Numbered from the stretch's first letter, positions 1 to 12,009 are shown. The stretch: 64,000 nt of DNA from Salticus scenicus (GCA_963930645.1 OZ005650.1:233224688-233288687), one strand, 5' to 3'. Notes: a model not told the origin generated them from the letters alone. Program-made: numbers and translations.

Positions 1-259
1 TTATATCTTTAATTTCTTTCTTTTTTTTTTTTTTTTTTACTTAAATTATTTTTTTATGTCTGATGATTTTTAAGTAATTGTAAGTAGAAAATATTTTTTG
101 TAGCTCAGATTTAACAGAACTATAATATATTAATAATTATGAAACTTTGTGTCGCACCATATATAAATAAATTTCTGGTATTATCAACTAGCTTCAAAAA
201 TATCCTTGGTTAACCAACAGCTGTTCTTTTTTGCAATTGGAGTTCTGCAATTTAGTTTA

Positions 260-300
<41 letters not shown>

Positions 301-1860
301 GTAAACTAAAGTTACAGAACTTACATTTTCAATATAATTTATTTTCCCCGCTCCAATACATGTATTTTGAATTTCACAAATTTATATAATCCACAAGGTT
401 AAATAAGTTACTTTAGAATTAAAAAAATAAATAAATAAAAATAAATAAAAATAAAAAAATAAAAATCTTACTTAGAATTTGAACTTTGGGACGAGGCTTC
501 AAAATTTCCTTATTAAAAAAAAAAAAAAAAAGAAGATGAAGAAGAAGAAGCTATACTTTGCGGTTGAATAATAAGGATTTTATTTTCAATATTGCTCTTA
601 GAAAAATTATATTCTATGTTCAGATACAGAGATATATTTTTATAATCAAATTTATGGCTGTGAATATTCTAAAAAAAAAAAAAAAAATCGAGCGCATTTA
701 ACTCAGTATAATCACAAAATGTATGGAAATCGGAGAATTTAATGTAGAGATAAAAATGAAAGAAGTTTAAAATTTAATAAACAAGATCGTCTGTTTCTTT
801 AGTATTTTTTTTTCTTTATAACAAAATTATGGAATATTGAAATGAAAAAATAAAATAGTTTTAAATTTAAAAGTGTATTCTTCTATTATTTTACTTGTAT
901 TCATAATCTTTAACGCAGGGACTTTATTAACAATCTAATTTCCAGCCGATTATATTAAAATTATATACCTAATTAGATTATATCTAATTACATTTTTCCA
1001 TATTGTGGGACATAATTATACTAAATGTGAGAGTGAGTCTGGAAATAATTAAGCTGTACATAAAAAAATGATATATTTTTATGTATCAAATATAGAAAAA
1101 AATGTTAAAAGTTCATCAAAACATTTAAGAGACCGTTACGCATTTCTCAATGATTGAATTAAAAGTATTTAAAATTAATAGTAGTTCTGAAATATGCTTT
1201 TCTCATGTATAATTTTCTCTTTAAAAATGTATTTTTTATTTTTTTATTTTTTATTTATTTACTATTTATTTATTTATTTTATTTTATTTTTTTAATTACT
1301 CATAATTTTGCCTCTGTACAAATTTTTACTTTAAAGTGTATACTTTAAAAAATAAATAATGCAAATTTTAAATGGAGATTTTTTTTTTGTAGGAGAAAGG
1401 TAATTGAGGTAAGTGTATCCAATACACGGCGCTTCACTAATAATGGAAGCGTTTAAATTTTAATTCTGAAAATAAGCTTTCTGAATAGATCATACGTTCG
1501 CCTCACATTGTAATCCTCTATTATTCATATATTGAAATAGAAATGCTTTATCTCATCATTTTAAGACTGGGAACAATTTAACTTTAGGGTGATGAAATAT
1601 ATTGTCATTGTACAGGGGAGACATGTGTTATCTAGGACCTTCATTTACCTAGGTCAACCTACTTTAATTAAATAATATTTAGTTTTAAGTTTTAATAATC
1701 AAGTGGGTGAGTAACAACACCAAATGATACTTTCGCAGCCACTTTGAAATCATTGAGGATAAAGTTTTGTCAATTTGTAAATGGAAAGATGTTTAATGTG
1801 GGCTAATGTAAAATTTTGCATCTCAATTATTTTATTGTTTTACAAGGGTAAGTAAAATAC
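1..1860. other. A/T-rich stretch with no gene seen
   Basis: No reading frame or RNA gene can be supported here. The stretch holds simple repeats: an (ATT)n run at about 262-300, T runs near 22-38, A runs near 515-531 and 673-687, and AAAT/TTTA-rich DNA near 420-470 and 1225-1290. Nothing suggests an exon or promoter. Confidence 0.6.
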
Positions 1861-1988
1861 TTTTTACTTTCTCGTACCCATAAGGTAGAGAAAGTATTGT
1901 TTTTGGGTCAAATTTTCGAATGCGAGATTTTGTTATATTTACACGTTTTGAGGTGCCCTGAATACGAAAATCATGTTTTTAGCAAATG

Positions 1989-2070
<82 letters not shown>

Positions 2071-2575
2071 CTGTGTCTGTGTGGGTGTCTGTGTGTGTGT
2101 GCGTGTGTTTGTGTGTCTGTCTGTTATCAGCATATCTCAAACACAAATTATGGCAGAAAGTTCAAACTTGGTATTCTAAATGTGTATCATATAGGGATGC
2201 TACAGTAATCTTTTCGTTAAGATCAAGCAAATGGTTCGTGTACAGGGACAATCAAGAGAATTCTAATACATTACAGTCGGTAACAAAAGTGTCCGAACAC
2301 TAGCAAAAATTCCTACATAAAAAAAGTACACTTCATGGCGTTTTGTTAAATAAATCCTTGTCGAATCCTGTTCTTACTCAGTGTAAGAACATGATTCGTT
2401 AAGAATTTATTTAACAAAACCGTATGAAGTGTACTTTTTTCCCATAGGAATTTTTGCTAGTGTTCGGACACTTTTGTTGCCGACTGTACGTCTATGGGGG
2501 AAATTGCAGGAAAGTAGAGTTTAACATCTATGGACTGCACTAAACCAAATGAAACTAATATATATATATATATTT
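1861..2575 (+). repeat. Family A dispersed repeat, copy 1, split by a MITE
   Basis: The copy begins with a short inverted motif (TTTCTCGTACCCATAAGG then GAGAAAGTATTG), runs through a conserved block (ACACGTTTTGAGGTGCCCTGAA) and a GT-rich microsatellite at about 1992-2112, then a conserved tail ending in TACAGGGACAATCAAGAGAA. The same order recurs near 24340, 45358 and, reversed, 24990-25266. A 213-bp MITE (2274-2486) interrupts the tail. Open frames across the GT run are a consequence of the microsatellite and are not genes. The family's class is unknown to me. Confidence 0.75.
2274..2486. mobile_element. Palindromic TA-flanked MITE, 213 bp, copy 1
   Basis: This non-coding element is nearly one hairpin. 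Its left end CAGTCGGTAACAAAAGTG is the inverse of its right end, and the arms carry matching blocks with CGAACACTAGCAAAAATTCC. TA dinucleotides at 2272-2273 and 2487-2488 flank it, as expected for Tc1/mariner-type TA targeting. A second copy of identical length lies at 60530-60742. The interrupted host repeat is seen without the insert elsewhere in the window, which fixes the boundaries. The mobilising transposase is not identified. Confidence 0.85.
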
Positions 2576-2833
2576 TTGTTATAGAGATAGTTAACTGGGA
2601 AAAAAATTTTTGGTTATGTAGGACCCTCCTGGTAGGACTCCCTTATGTAGGACTCCTCCCCCCCTGGGGGGGAAGTCCCCCCTCGAGAGGAGTAAATTTT
2701 CATGATGGGTATCTTTCAAAAGATCTCGCCAATACCTTTAAAATGAATGGTTGAACCATCGATCTGCGATAATTTAAAACAAAGATATCGATTTTTTTTA
2801 CTTTTAACGAAAAAAAAACCTTAGAAAAAAATC

Positions 2834-2874
<41 letters not shown>

Positions 2875-2880
2875 TGAGAA
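2576..2880 (+). repeat. Family D dispersed repeat, copy 1
   Basis: The copy starts near a GATAGTTAACTGGGAAAA block, passes through a C/G-rich inverted segment (about 2645-2690) and continues with ATGGGTATCTTTCAAAAGAT, a block also found at 34510-34640 and 34935-35030. It ends in an A-rich then T-rich tract (T run at about 2837-2868). No coding sequence is recognised. The three copies share order and spacing, so this is a real dispersed family of unknown class. Confidence 0.7.
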
Positions 2881-3004
2881 TAAAATGGACTTTTTTTTAA
2901 TATTTGGTGTTATACTACTTCTCTAATATGGAAATCGTCTGCCTTATCATAAAAGATAATTTTTTTAATTAATAATTTTAATAAATTAATTTTTAATAAC
3001 CGAA

Positions 3005-3230
3005 TTAATTTCTATATAAATGTATGTGCGTTAATGAAACGGGGGGTAGCCTCCCTCACACAGAACTAATTATCAAATAAAACTCTTTAGAAGCCTAATA
3101 TGAATTGTTTAACATAGGTTTACATAACAGTACTCGTTATCTTACCTATTAATCTGCAACCTGTATTTATAGTATTAAATTTCAGGGTAAGAGAAAGTCG
3201 TGTGAGTGACATACCAGATTATTTTTTTTC
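3005..3230 (+). repeat. Family C dispersed repeat, copy 1
   Basis: The copy begins at a GAAACGGGGGGTAGCCTCCC segment and ends at GTCGTGTGAGTGACATACC. The copy at 31690-31915 aligns along its whole length, and a more diverged copy lies at 46300-46545. Fragments occur near 25395 and, inverted, near 42755. No reading frame is conserved between the copies. It may be a 3' fragment of a retroelement, but nothing proves that. Confidence 0.7.
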
Positions 3231-3361
3231 ATTTGTAGCACATAATTTTGCTTGTTATATTAAGTATTAAATGAGGTAGTAAACAAGTGCCTCTTCTTCA
3301 TCTGAGTTTTTAGCAGAACACATTTTGAATAAAATTACCTTATTTTGTACTTAAGAGGCCT

Positions 3362-3599
3362 CCCCACGTATCGTCCCCAAAAGCCAGAGCCAATGTTATT
3401 CTATGGATAATTTCGCCCCATTATAACTTATTAACTAATGTATATTTTTAAATTCCGTTTTCACATTCAGAAACTTCACAACTATTAAACAGTTTATCGC
3501 TTTCTAAAAATTACTTTTTTAAATTTTTAATATTTTATTTTGAGGTTTTAAAATGCGAATTTTCATAATATGAAATTTTTCATTTTTGAAATTTAAAAT

Positions 3600-3633
<34 letters not shown>

Positions 3634-3788
3634 TCAATTTTTAAAAAGCGATAAATTGTTTTATACATCTGAAGTTTCGGAAAGTGAAAACGGAATTAAA
3701 AAATATGTATTAGTTAATGAATTATAATGGGGCAAAATTTCTCATAGAATAACATTGGCTTCGGCTTTCGGAGACGATAGGTAGAGAG
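3362..3788. mobile_element. Inverted-repeat element (MITE), about 427 bp
   Basis: The left arm (from about 3366: ACGTATCGTCCCCAAAAGCC) is matched in reverse on the right (ending near 3785 at GGAGACGATAGGTAG). Pairing runs on for about 120 bp, through AGCCAATGTTATTCTATG and ATTCCGTTTTCAC. The centre is A/T-rich with a 29-base A run. There is no coding capacity. The exact ends and the target duplication are uncertain because the outermost bases have diverged. Confidence 0.7.
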
Positions 3789-3817
3789 TCCCGTTCAGAC
3801 CGCATGGCTACCTTGTA

Positions 3818-3882
3818 CAGTCGCAGCAAAATTATTGAAGCTGTAGCAGTAAATGGTGTTTAAAATATGTGCACATAATACT

Positions 3883-3922
<40 letters not shown>

Positions 3923-4060
3923 TAAATATTTGTCAAGTCATGACATCAGTATTTATGCTGTTTATAAAAAAGTACGTTGAAGATAGAAATTAGCTCTCAA
4001 ACTAAAAAAAAAATGTATGAAAAATGTGGATGTGTGATTCAATATTTTTGCTGCCGACTG
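3818..4060. mobile_element. TA-flanked MITE, 243 bp, with CAGTCG ends
   Basis: The ends CAGTCGCAGCAAAATTATTG and, inverted, CAATATTTTTGCTGCCGACTG form terminal inverted repeats of about 25 bp, with TA at 3816-3817 and 4061-4062. The first bases match the 213-bp MITEs (2274 and 60530) and the 2.4-kb element at 57754, which suggests a related Tc1/mariner-type transposase. The interior is non-coding and includes a 40-base T run. Confidence 0.75.
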
Positions 4061-4062
4061 TA

Positions 4063-5657
4063 CCTAGGACCATGTCTTTAGGCTCAGTTATAATCGCATT
4101 CTTTATGTTGTTACTGTTTTACTGAAAAAGTTTCAATAAATATTTTAAGAAAAATGGTTTTAATTAATGAACATTGCGGGAAAGTATTTGCAAAGCCTAT
4201 CCTTTGTCCTTTATTCCTATAAATATTCTAACAAAGTTTTGTGTCTTTTGTGTATGGCAAGTGAATCAAAAATATATTCATCAATCTTGAATATTTGAGT
4301 TCAAGTGTGACCAGTGACCAGATCCCTCCATAAACTGCTAAAACAGGAATTTCCCTGAGAAAGAATGCGAATCAACAATGATGTAACATAGCGTTTCTGC
4401 ATCAAACTCTGTTTCTTGTCCTGCAGAATTTTCGAAACCTTCGTCATTCATTTCCATCTCATGTGTGATGCCTTAAAAGGTGTGACTTTTCCAAAAAGTG
4501 AAACCTAGTACATAAGAAAAAGAGGCCACTGAAAACTAGGGAGATGTATAATCCTGGTGTCAAACACTTTAGAAGAAGCCAATGTATGTAGCTTACTTTT
4601 GGAATTAGCTTTTCAAAGTTGAATAATTCACTAATATTTCGGCACATTACAATTTAAATGGTTACTGCATGATAAATATATGTATTACCTGTTATTATTA
4701 TTATTATATTTTTTAAATATAAATGTCCATGCTTGTATGTTTGTTTGTTTTCATTACGTATTAAAATCTAATTTTAAGGGACGGCCCCAGGTACAGTAAG
4801 CTCTTGAACTTAGAGTCATTTGTGAATTATATTTAAAAAATATATATATTATTGTAAAAATTTATCCCATATTATATTAATCCGAATTGGAAGTAATTAG
4901 TCTTAATGATATATGCATATCAGTTTCATATTTAGTACAGGTTAAGGGTTCTGTTTTTGTGCATTGAAGAAAAATGGCACTAGGTACACAGGGCTCTCCT
5001 AATTATATTTTATTCTTTGAATATGGTAGTTATATTAGGGTTGCTTTCCACCTGTTTATTTCGAACTTATTTCTTGTAAACTCTGCTTTTATATGATTAA
5101 TAAAATTATACGAAATTCATTGAGTAAAAATTTTAATTTTCATCAGGAAATATAGCTTTTATATGTTTGTCCATTATTGATGTTTGAATATATTACCATT
5201 GCCAGTAGCGCACAGATACGTCTACTACTGGGGTCATTTGATTTTGAGGGGGAGATCCAATAATGAACACAAGACTGCATTCCCTTTAATTCGAAATGTG
5301 GAATGAAATCTAAATTCATTTTACTCAAAATTAGATCTGAATACTTCGACTTATTCGTAAGAGGTATCTTTTTCCTTTAATTTTCCTTAAAAGAAAATTT
5401 CATTTTTTCGAAATGACGCGCAGAATTCTAGAAAATATCTAAAAAAAAAAAAAAAAGACTGACTACACTGAATATTTTTAAGATTATCACGCAAAAGTGA
5501 CTAAAATGTTTTTTTTTTTTTTTTTTTTTTTTTTACCAATCAATATTCATTTAAAATTAGACAGTGTATCCTATGGAAGCAGTTAATTGTTTTCAGGGGA
5601 ATTTTATTTAGTTCATTTAACGCTGTAATAAAGCAGGAAATAGTGTTTGCCAATTAA

Positions 5658-5692
<35 letters not shown>

Positions 5693-6196
5693 TTTTCAGC
5701 AGCTGCCGTTTTATCTCGCCTGGTGTCACCTACTAGAACAAAAATGTGGCCAATATAGGATTTTCAAGTGTCTATTTCTAGAGCACTTTAAGACTTACAG
5801 TTACATAATTCGTGAGGAATCAGAAGAACTTTTTGCAATCCGGTTATGTAAAGAAAACATTAATTAAGATATCGAACACTGGCTATAGTTACACCTCTAA
5901 AACTAAAAATAGTAAAAAACAAAGTATGTTTAATGTGTCCATTATTCTTACAGTTACACTAATATCGAAATTAATTTCTTTATAAATAGTTCAAAATTTC
6001 AAGACTCCTGCGTTCTGCATTTAAGGTATTTCTGAATTTCAATTATGTTTTGAAAACTGTTTCTATATTAATAATTTAGAAATTTACATTATCCATAACA
6101 TAGCTTTTAAAAAGAATATGTTTTATCCTAACCGATTTCAAAAAACATTTTCATTTGTAAAAAAAAAAAAAAAAAGAAGAAGAGGAAGAAGAAGAA

Positions 6197-6227
<31 letters not shown>

Positions 6228-7325
6228 TCAGTATTTTTTTAAAAAATAAAATTAACCAATAAGTCCATCATATGCTATTTAATATTAAAACCTTTAACTG
6301 TCTTTGATTGCAAATTCTGAATTGCCCACCGCACACATCAAATGATTCATTTTTCTTAAAAATAAACTATTTTCTTTTTTCTTTCTTATTTTCATAATAA
6401 TAAGCGTTGATGAAGAAATCCATTTAAGTTAAATTGCTTTAATTAAACTCTTTGTTTATTCATTAAATCTTACATTAAATGTGTTTCCTAGATACAATTT
6501 CATATTATTTAAATTAATTTCTGGAAAATTCCGTTTATTAATAAATATATATATATATAAATTAAGCCCTTCATTGCAAGTTTAAAACATTTTGATATCT
6601 GCAAGATAATTATAAATTTTCTGTCATTGAACTGGGAATTTCAAATAAATTAACATCATAAATTATTCGTAAATATTTTAATAGACCATGATTTAAGAAA
6701 AATGTTTAAAGTTTTAGTTGCTTAAATTTCAACTATTTGACAGTTGACAGTCAGTAGATTAAAAATCTGATATATATATATATTATATTATTTAAGAGAT
6801 AAATATAATAGCAATGTTTCTTGGATTAAACTTTCATTTAAATTATTTAAATTTTAATATTATTCCTCATTACTATTGTCTGCTATCCTACACAATGTTG
6901 ATGAAATTAAACTTGTTTTTCATACAATATTTTGAAGCTGAAGCAGGTGAGGGGAAGAGGGGAATAAAACTAATTATGCATATATAAACAAAATAATAAT
7001 AATAATAATAAAGGAAAAATAAACAAAAGTAAAACAAAAAACATACACTACCTGTCTAGAAATGACCGAACACTTTCGATTTCAGACGTTTCGTTAAATA
7101 TATAAAAAAGTACTAGAAGAATCATATTGCAACTTCAGGAGTGTAAAGCACTTGTTAATATATCATATATCTAACAATATATATGACAGAACCGGGATAG
7201 ATTTCACGGAAATTTTTATCCCGGAAACAAAAAGAGGACCAGAATAAATTAAAAGAAAAAATGAAAATACTTTTGTTTACTCTGTAAAAAGTTATGCTTG
7301 AAGTTAGGGCCCCTAAATAAAATAA
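4063..7325. other. A/T-rich stretch with no gene seen
   Basis: Short open frames near 4459-4647 and 5143-5328 (minus strand) have no recognisable motif and are the length expected by chance. Simple repeats present are a TA run at about 5661-5690, an AAT run at about 6197-6225 and a T run at about 5512-5534. The segment beginning CTACCTGTCTAGAAATGACC near 7050 resembles a transposon end, but no partner end was found. Confidence 0.55.
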
Positions 7326-7328
7326 TAG

Positions 7329-7853
7329 GCCGGCGCATCACCGCCATTTTTTTGCCTCCGAAGAGGTCAGCATTCCCGCTTGGCGTCCTTATCGCTTCCA
7401 TAATGCTTTCAAGAAATCTTAATCTGAAGCTAATCCGGTCAAGGTAAGAGCAATAAGCAACAATAATATACCTAAAAACACATTTTTTTCACAGTACATT
7501 CTCAGGATGTCATTTTATTCTAAGGATATCCTATGGATGTACGATGTGTTGTTAGGGCGGTTTCTGTTTCTTTTACAAAATGTCGCCAAAACTCAAATAC
7601 ACAGTAATAGAAGGTCTGTGAACACTTTATATTCACTTCTTGAATGATTATAGCAGTTTATCGCTAAACAAACTTCCATGTCATAGTTTACTTAGCTAAA
7701 ATTATGAAATATAATAAAATAAGTTACTCTAAAGTAACGTAAGAAGACAAAAAAAAAAAAAAAAAAAAAAGAAGTTTGTGGTTTGTTTATCAGAGAAACG
7801 CGCTGGGTACACGTGGCAACCCTAAGGCAACAAAATGCCTGATGCGCCAGCTC
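7329..7853. mobile_element. Candidate TIR element, about 525 bp
   Basis: GGCGCATCACCGCCATTTTT at 7332 is matched in reverse by the block at 7824-7851, which reads AACAAAATGCCTGATGCGCC. Pairing covers about 28 bp with some mismatches. The interior has no coding capacity and a 20-base A run. The target duplication is unclear and the family is not recognised, so this is a candidate. Confidence 0.45.
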
Positions 7854-7855
7854 GT

Positions 7856-8032
7856 ATATAAGTGCGTTCTGTCTATTGCGTCATATTAAGAGACTTTTTC
7901 TTGTTATCTATAAAATGTCTTATGAAGGTACCACATATATTCATGGAGATATAACGGTACCATTAAAAAATAAATAAAAATGCCAGATTTTTTTTATTAT
8001 TGCAAGCAAAATATTGTACCTAGTGCAAAATA

Positions 8033-8063
<31 letters not shown>

Positions 8064-9324
8064 AACTTGACATAGTATATTAGAAACAAGCGTACTGCAA
8101 TCAAAATGCAAGAAGAATAAATATATAATGAAACATAAGAAATTTTACTAAAAACTTTTATAACTGGGCGTGCGCAAACTTTAAACGAAATTTAACTTGC
8201 GCAATCTAATAGCCAAAAGGAAGATTAAATAATTTTAAACAATTATTATAATAATTTTATAAGGATATTGTTTTACGAATACAATTTATTTAAGTCAATT
8301 TTAAAATTTCAAAATAATGTATGTCTTTTTTTCTTTATTTATTTAATCATACTGTAAATTCCTTTATCAAGAAATGAAATTTTCCAGATAAAAAATTAAT
8401 CTACATCTCAATCATATTATTGAAATAAACTTTAACAATATAGAAATTAACGATATTATTATAAAAATTATTGAAATTGTGTGATGTAAGGCAAATAAGA
8501 AATTGTTATGAAATACAGAATTTTATAGAATATTTTTTTAATATTCCCAATAAATACAAGTACATGACATATATTATATAAATTCATTTAAATAGAAAAT
8601 TAAATTGAATTTGAATTACAAAAGGCTACCAAACAACAATATAATGTAGTACAAATAAAGTGAATCTATTCACCACAATAATACATTAATTTTTAATATA
8701 CATTAACGGCCCTGCCAACCAACAATCCTAAAACATCCACACCCTCCATAATCAAACATATGCCCACTCATAATCCCCCTTTTCTGTTAGGTTTAAATTA
8801 TTTTATAATTTTTTGGATGGGCACATGTATAGGCATATACATAAATTTTTTTATTATTATTAAAGACAGAAACAAATATTGAAGCTATAATGAGGTTATT
8901 GATGCCCTTATTGATGCTATAATCGATGCTATAATTGATGCTTTTGATTCTATAATGATAAAACAAAGTTCTTAGGAAGACTCATTTTAGTTATATCATT
9001 AATGAATTTATTTTTGTTTTTATACCTTGATTATGTATGCATATATATGGGTGTGGGTGGATGTTTATAAAATCAGAGAGTTAAAATTATTCAATATATA
9101 TGTATATATATATATTTAAGAACACTATTTATTTATACATTTTATATTTTCTTTTTATAAATTTTAGTATATAAAATATTATGATCACTATGGATAATCA
9201 AAATTAAATTATTACTATTTTTGTAAATACTTTATTTTCTACAGAAAACGTATTACTCAGTTATTGCATCATTAATTTCAACAAAGTGTCAATAACTTAA
9301 TTTTACTAATATTCAAAAGAATAG
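7856..9324. other. A/T-rich stretch with a short tandem repeat, no gene seen
   Basis: At about 8895-8960 a short unit close to TTGATGCTATAA is repeated about four to five times with small changes. The rest is A/T-rich with T runs (about 8031-8059). No coding or RNA feature is supported. Confidence 0.5.
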
Positions 9325-9328
9325 TTAA

Positions 9329-10329
9329 GGTAAACGCACCAGTAGTGGACACTTTAAGCACAGTTTCCGACTATTTTTGTATAATTTCAAAAATTTTAGA
9401 GTTTCAAAAAATAATTACTATTTCACACCTTTACTAACTCTTTCTTAATCCGACTGTATTATGAAAATTGTTAATTGCAACATTTACATTTGTGAAAAAT
9501 CAAAAGCCCGGAGAGCTTAAAATGAGCCAGTAGTGGACCCCTATGAATTTTTGCTTTAAAATTCAGGTGACCAAACGTCTCTGTGTCTTGGGGACAGGCC
9601 CATTTTAGCAATTTGTCCGCATATACATGAATCCCCGTTGGGACCAACATTTAGGGCTGAAATTTGAATGAATTTTATGTCGCAGTAGTGCTACACTATT
9701 GGTTATTGGAGAGTCTGGGCAACACTAATAAGCTAGATAGGAGGCATCCCATCACAATTTTCTCCCCGTGGTCGCAATGTCCTCCATGTTCCCATCAAAG
9801 TTAAACTTGTGAGGGTTATCAAATGTCTTCGTACTATCCTTAAGGTGAGTTTCACACCGTCGTTAACTGTCCATAGTATAGCACTAGTGCGACATAAAAT
9901 TCACTCATGATTCAAGCGAATTTCCATTTTGTTCAGTTTTCTAAATTTGAGAAAGCCTGGGATCCACCTTCTCCGTAGAAGAGTGATAGCGTGTGTCCTT
10001 ACCCTCCTAGGAGTGAGTCCCGGACCGGCGCCATTTGCTAAATGCGTAGCTTTAGAGTGACGTTTAAAAACACCGAATTCAGCTCTAAAATTGCGAGATT
10101 ACAGAATTTTGTCCACTACTGGGTCTGACGTTAAAAGTCACATGAGCCAGTACTGGACAGGTCTGCCCACTATTGGTCATGATGACATTTTTTGGTACCA
10201 GTAGTGGACACCCATAAAAATACTATGTGTTAATACAAGATTTAAAAAACAGCAAAAGAAAAGAATTCTGCTTATTTTCCGAGTTTAAAATTAAAAGTGT
10301 CCACAGGGTCTACTACTGGTGCGTTTACC
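9329..10329. mobile_element. TTAA-flanked TIR element with repeated CCAGTAGTGGAC motif, 1.0 kb
   Basis: The terminal inverted repeats GGTAAACGCACCAGTAGTGG and the reverse of its partner (TACTACTGGTGCGTTTACC) are flanked on both sides by TTAA (9325-9328 and 10330-10333), the piggyBac-type target. The core CCAGTAGTGGAC recurs inside, near 9528, near 10145 (as CCAGTACTGGAC) and near 10197, as expected of transposase-binding sites. No transposase is encoded, so it is non-autonomous. A 235-bp MITE is inserted at 9669-9903. The piggyBac assignment is inferred only from the TTAA flanks. Confidence 0.75.
9669..9903. mobile_element. Nested MITE, 235 bp, with TGAATTTTATGTCGCA ends
   Basis: TGAATTTTATGTCGCAGTAG at the left is matched in reverse by CTAGTGCGACATAAAATTCA at the right, giving about 30-bp terminal inverted repeats that continue through GTGCTACACTA. 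The element sits wholly inside the 9329-10329 element, so it inserted later. The interior is non-coding. The target duplication is not clear. Confidence 0.7.
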
Positions 10330-10559
10330 TTAATTGATTTTCAATTAAAAAGCAGGTTTTTATTTTTAATGTTCTGCCTAACAGTGATATCTCTCGAAAA
10401 CTACTTTGATGAAATAGTTTCATTCGATGAGATCAAGAATTAATTTTACATGAAATTAAAAGTATTTGTAAAACTGATATCGTCATAGATATTTCGATAT
10501 ATTGAATAATCCATTTCATGTTAAATTTTTTGTTTGATTTTTTAGGTTCTCAGACTCAT

Positions 10560-10800
10560 GAATGTTAGAGAAGTTATTAATTTTGGTCCAAAGTTTTGAA
10601 CTTAATTATTATTATTAGTAGTAGTATTACTATTTACGCATTTTGAAGTCGTCTGAATGAAAAAATCAGGTTTTAATGATTGGTCTGTGTGTTTGTCTGT
10701 CTGTCAGTCTGGCATTTACAAAGCATAAATTAAAAATAGTTATTAATAGAAATTCCAAAATCAGTATTCTAAATCTTTAACATATAGGGATGTTAATTGA
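10560..10800 (+). repeat. Decayed family A fragment
   Basis: TTACGCATTTTGAAGTCGTC, then a short GT/CTGT-rich stretch and a tail with ATATAGGGATG, follow the order seen in the better family A copies at 1861 and 45358. The termini and most of the microsatellite are gone. Next to it, a 9-base unit (ATTCTAAG plus one base) is repeated three times at about 10803-10828. Confidence 0.5.
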
Positions 10801-11114
10801 AATGATTCTAAGATTCTAAGATTCTAAGACGGAAGGAGGCCGCTCACCACTATGCAGCGGTTATGAGCGTTTTTAACCTTTAGAGAGGGGCTCCAAAGCC
10901 ACTGTGGAGATTCAAAAGAGCCCGTCTCCAAAGGTTAAGCATCCCCCGTTGCTTATTGCATAAGCAAATAACAAAAAAAAAAAAAAAAAAAAATATTCAA
11001 ATCAAACAAATAGTGTTTTTGCACAAGGATATTCAAAATATTGCACTCGGCGAAATTTCTTGCTCTTACATTTTACAACCTTGAATATAAGTACTTAAAT
11101 AATGAGATTTTTTA

Positions 11115-11340
11115 AAACTAGTGGATCTGCAGATCAGGAGCCTCAACGTCCTATTTGTATCAGACATTATTCAATAGGTCATTTATTATATAATAGTATA
11201 TATTGATTCGATCGACTTATTACCATAATCAGATACATTCCTGAGGGGGGCTGCCGCCCCCCTCAACCCCCTGCTGTATTTCTCTTTCTATACCTATTTG
11301 TATATCATACAAAGTGTTACGCAATTGTAAATAATTGCAT
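11115..11340 (+). repeat. Family E dispersed repeat with a GC hairpin, copy 1
   Basis: ACTAGTGGATCTGCAGATCA through CAACGTC, TTATTCAATAGGTC and CAGATACATT is shared with 33468-34050, where the copy is split by other DNA. Near 11242 it carries GAGGGGGGC-TGCC-GCCCCCCTC, a perfect hairpin resembling the G/C-rich part of families C and D. No coding sequence is seen. Confidence 0.6.
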
Positions 11341-11539
11341 TTATTTTTGTATCAATTCTTTCAAAGAAGCTTAGAAAGTCGATAAAATGCTAATTTTGTG
11401 CATTTCTAGTCGTTTTAGCGTTAAAATAGCCTAATTTTCCTTTAAAAACGCATTAAAAAGCACCAATAAGGGAAGAAATGGATTTGGCGCCAAATTTGGC
11501 GACTGTTTCCCTCCTTGGCGATTTTTTTGGCGACCTTGG

Positions 11540-11960
11540 CGAAAAAATCCTTATTAGGGATATTCCAAATATGGAAGCTCTAATCTCATTGGCTGATGAG
11601 ATACGAGAATTTTCCAGAACAGTCTGTGTTCGATAGAATAGTATAAAAGGAGCAATTTTTTGCCAAGGCGGCCAATCTCAGATCTGTGTCAGTTTCGTCA
11701 AATGCTTGCTTTGCTGTGAGCCTCTTTGAATGAGACTTGCTTTATGTGTTATAGATAAACAGTTTGTAATGTTGTTTTGCTGTTAACGACTGTTGTTTAA
11801 GCTATGTTTACTGGTTGAATTGAAGCTGATAATTGGTTAGACCTGTAGATTAGACCTGGATAGACCTGTATTTTTCTGGAACTTTCTGTGAATAAATTAC
11901 TGAATTTTTGCAAGTTTCGCCTTTCATTCAAGGACAACTTACGAACCCCCAAGTACGAAA
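11540..11960 (+). promoter_or_regulatory. LTR-like promoter and poly(A) module, possible solo LTR
   Basis: A TATA box (GTATAAAAGG at 11641-11650) lies about 45 bp upstream of an initiator-like TCAGTTTCG and about 250 bp upstream of an AATAAA at 11891-11896. This compact U3-R-U5-like order is what a solo LTR would show. No second copy, primer-binding site or retroelement gene is present nearby, and the ends are not defined. A decayed Pol II promoter of another kind is an alternative. Confidence 0.35.
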
Positions 11961-12009
11961 CAATATGTATTCTTAATAAACGACGGTCTTGTATTATTTC
12001 CCTGAAATT

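Noticed and set aside
1897..2303. Overlapping open frames on both strands rich in Cys-Val or Thr-His
   Set aside because: They are translations of the GT microsatellite in family A and carry no independent coding signal.
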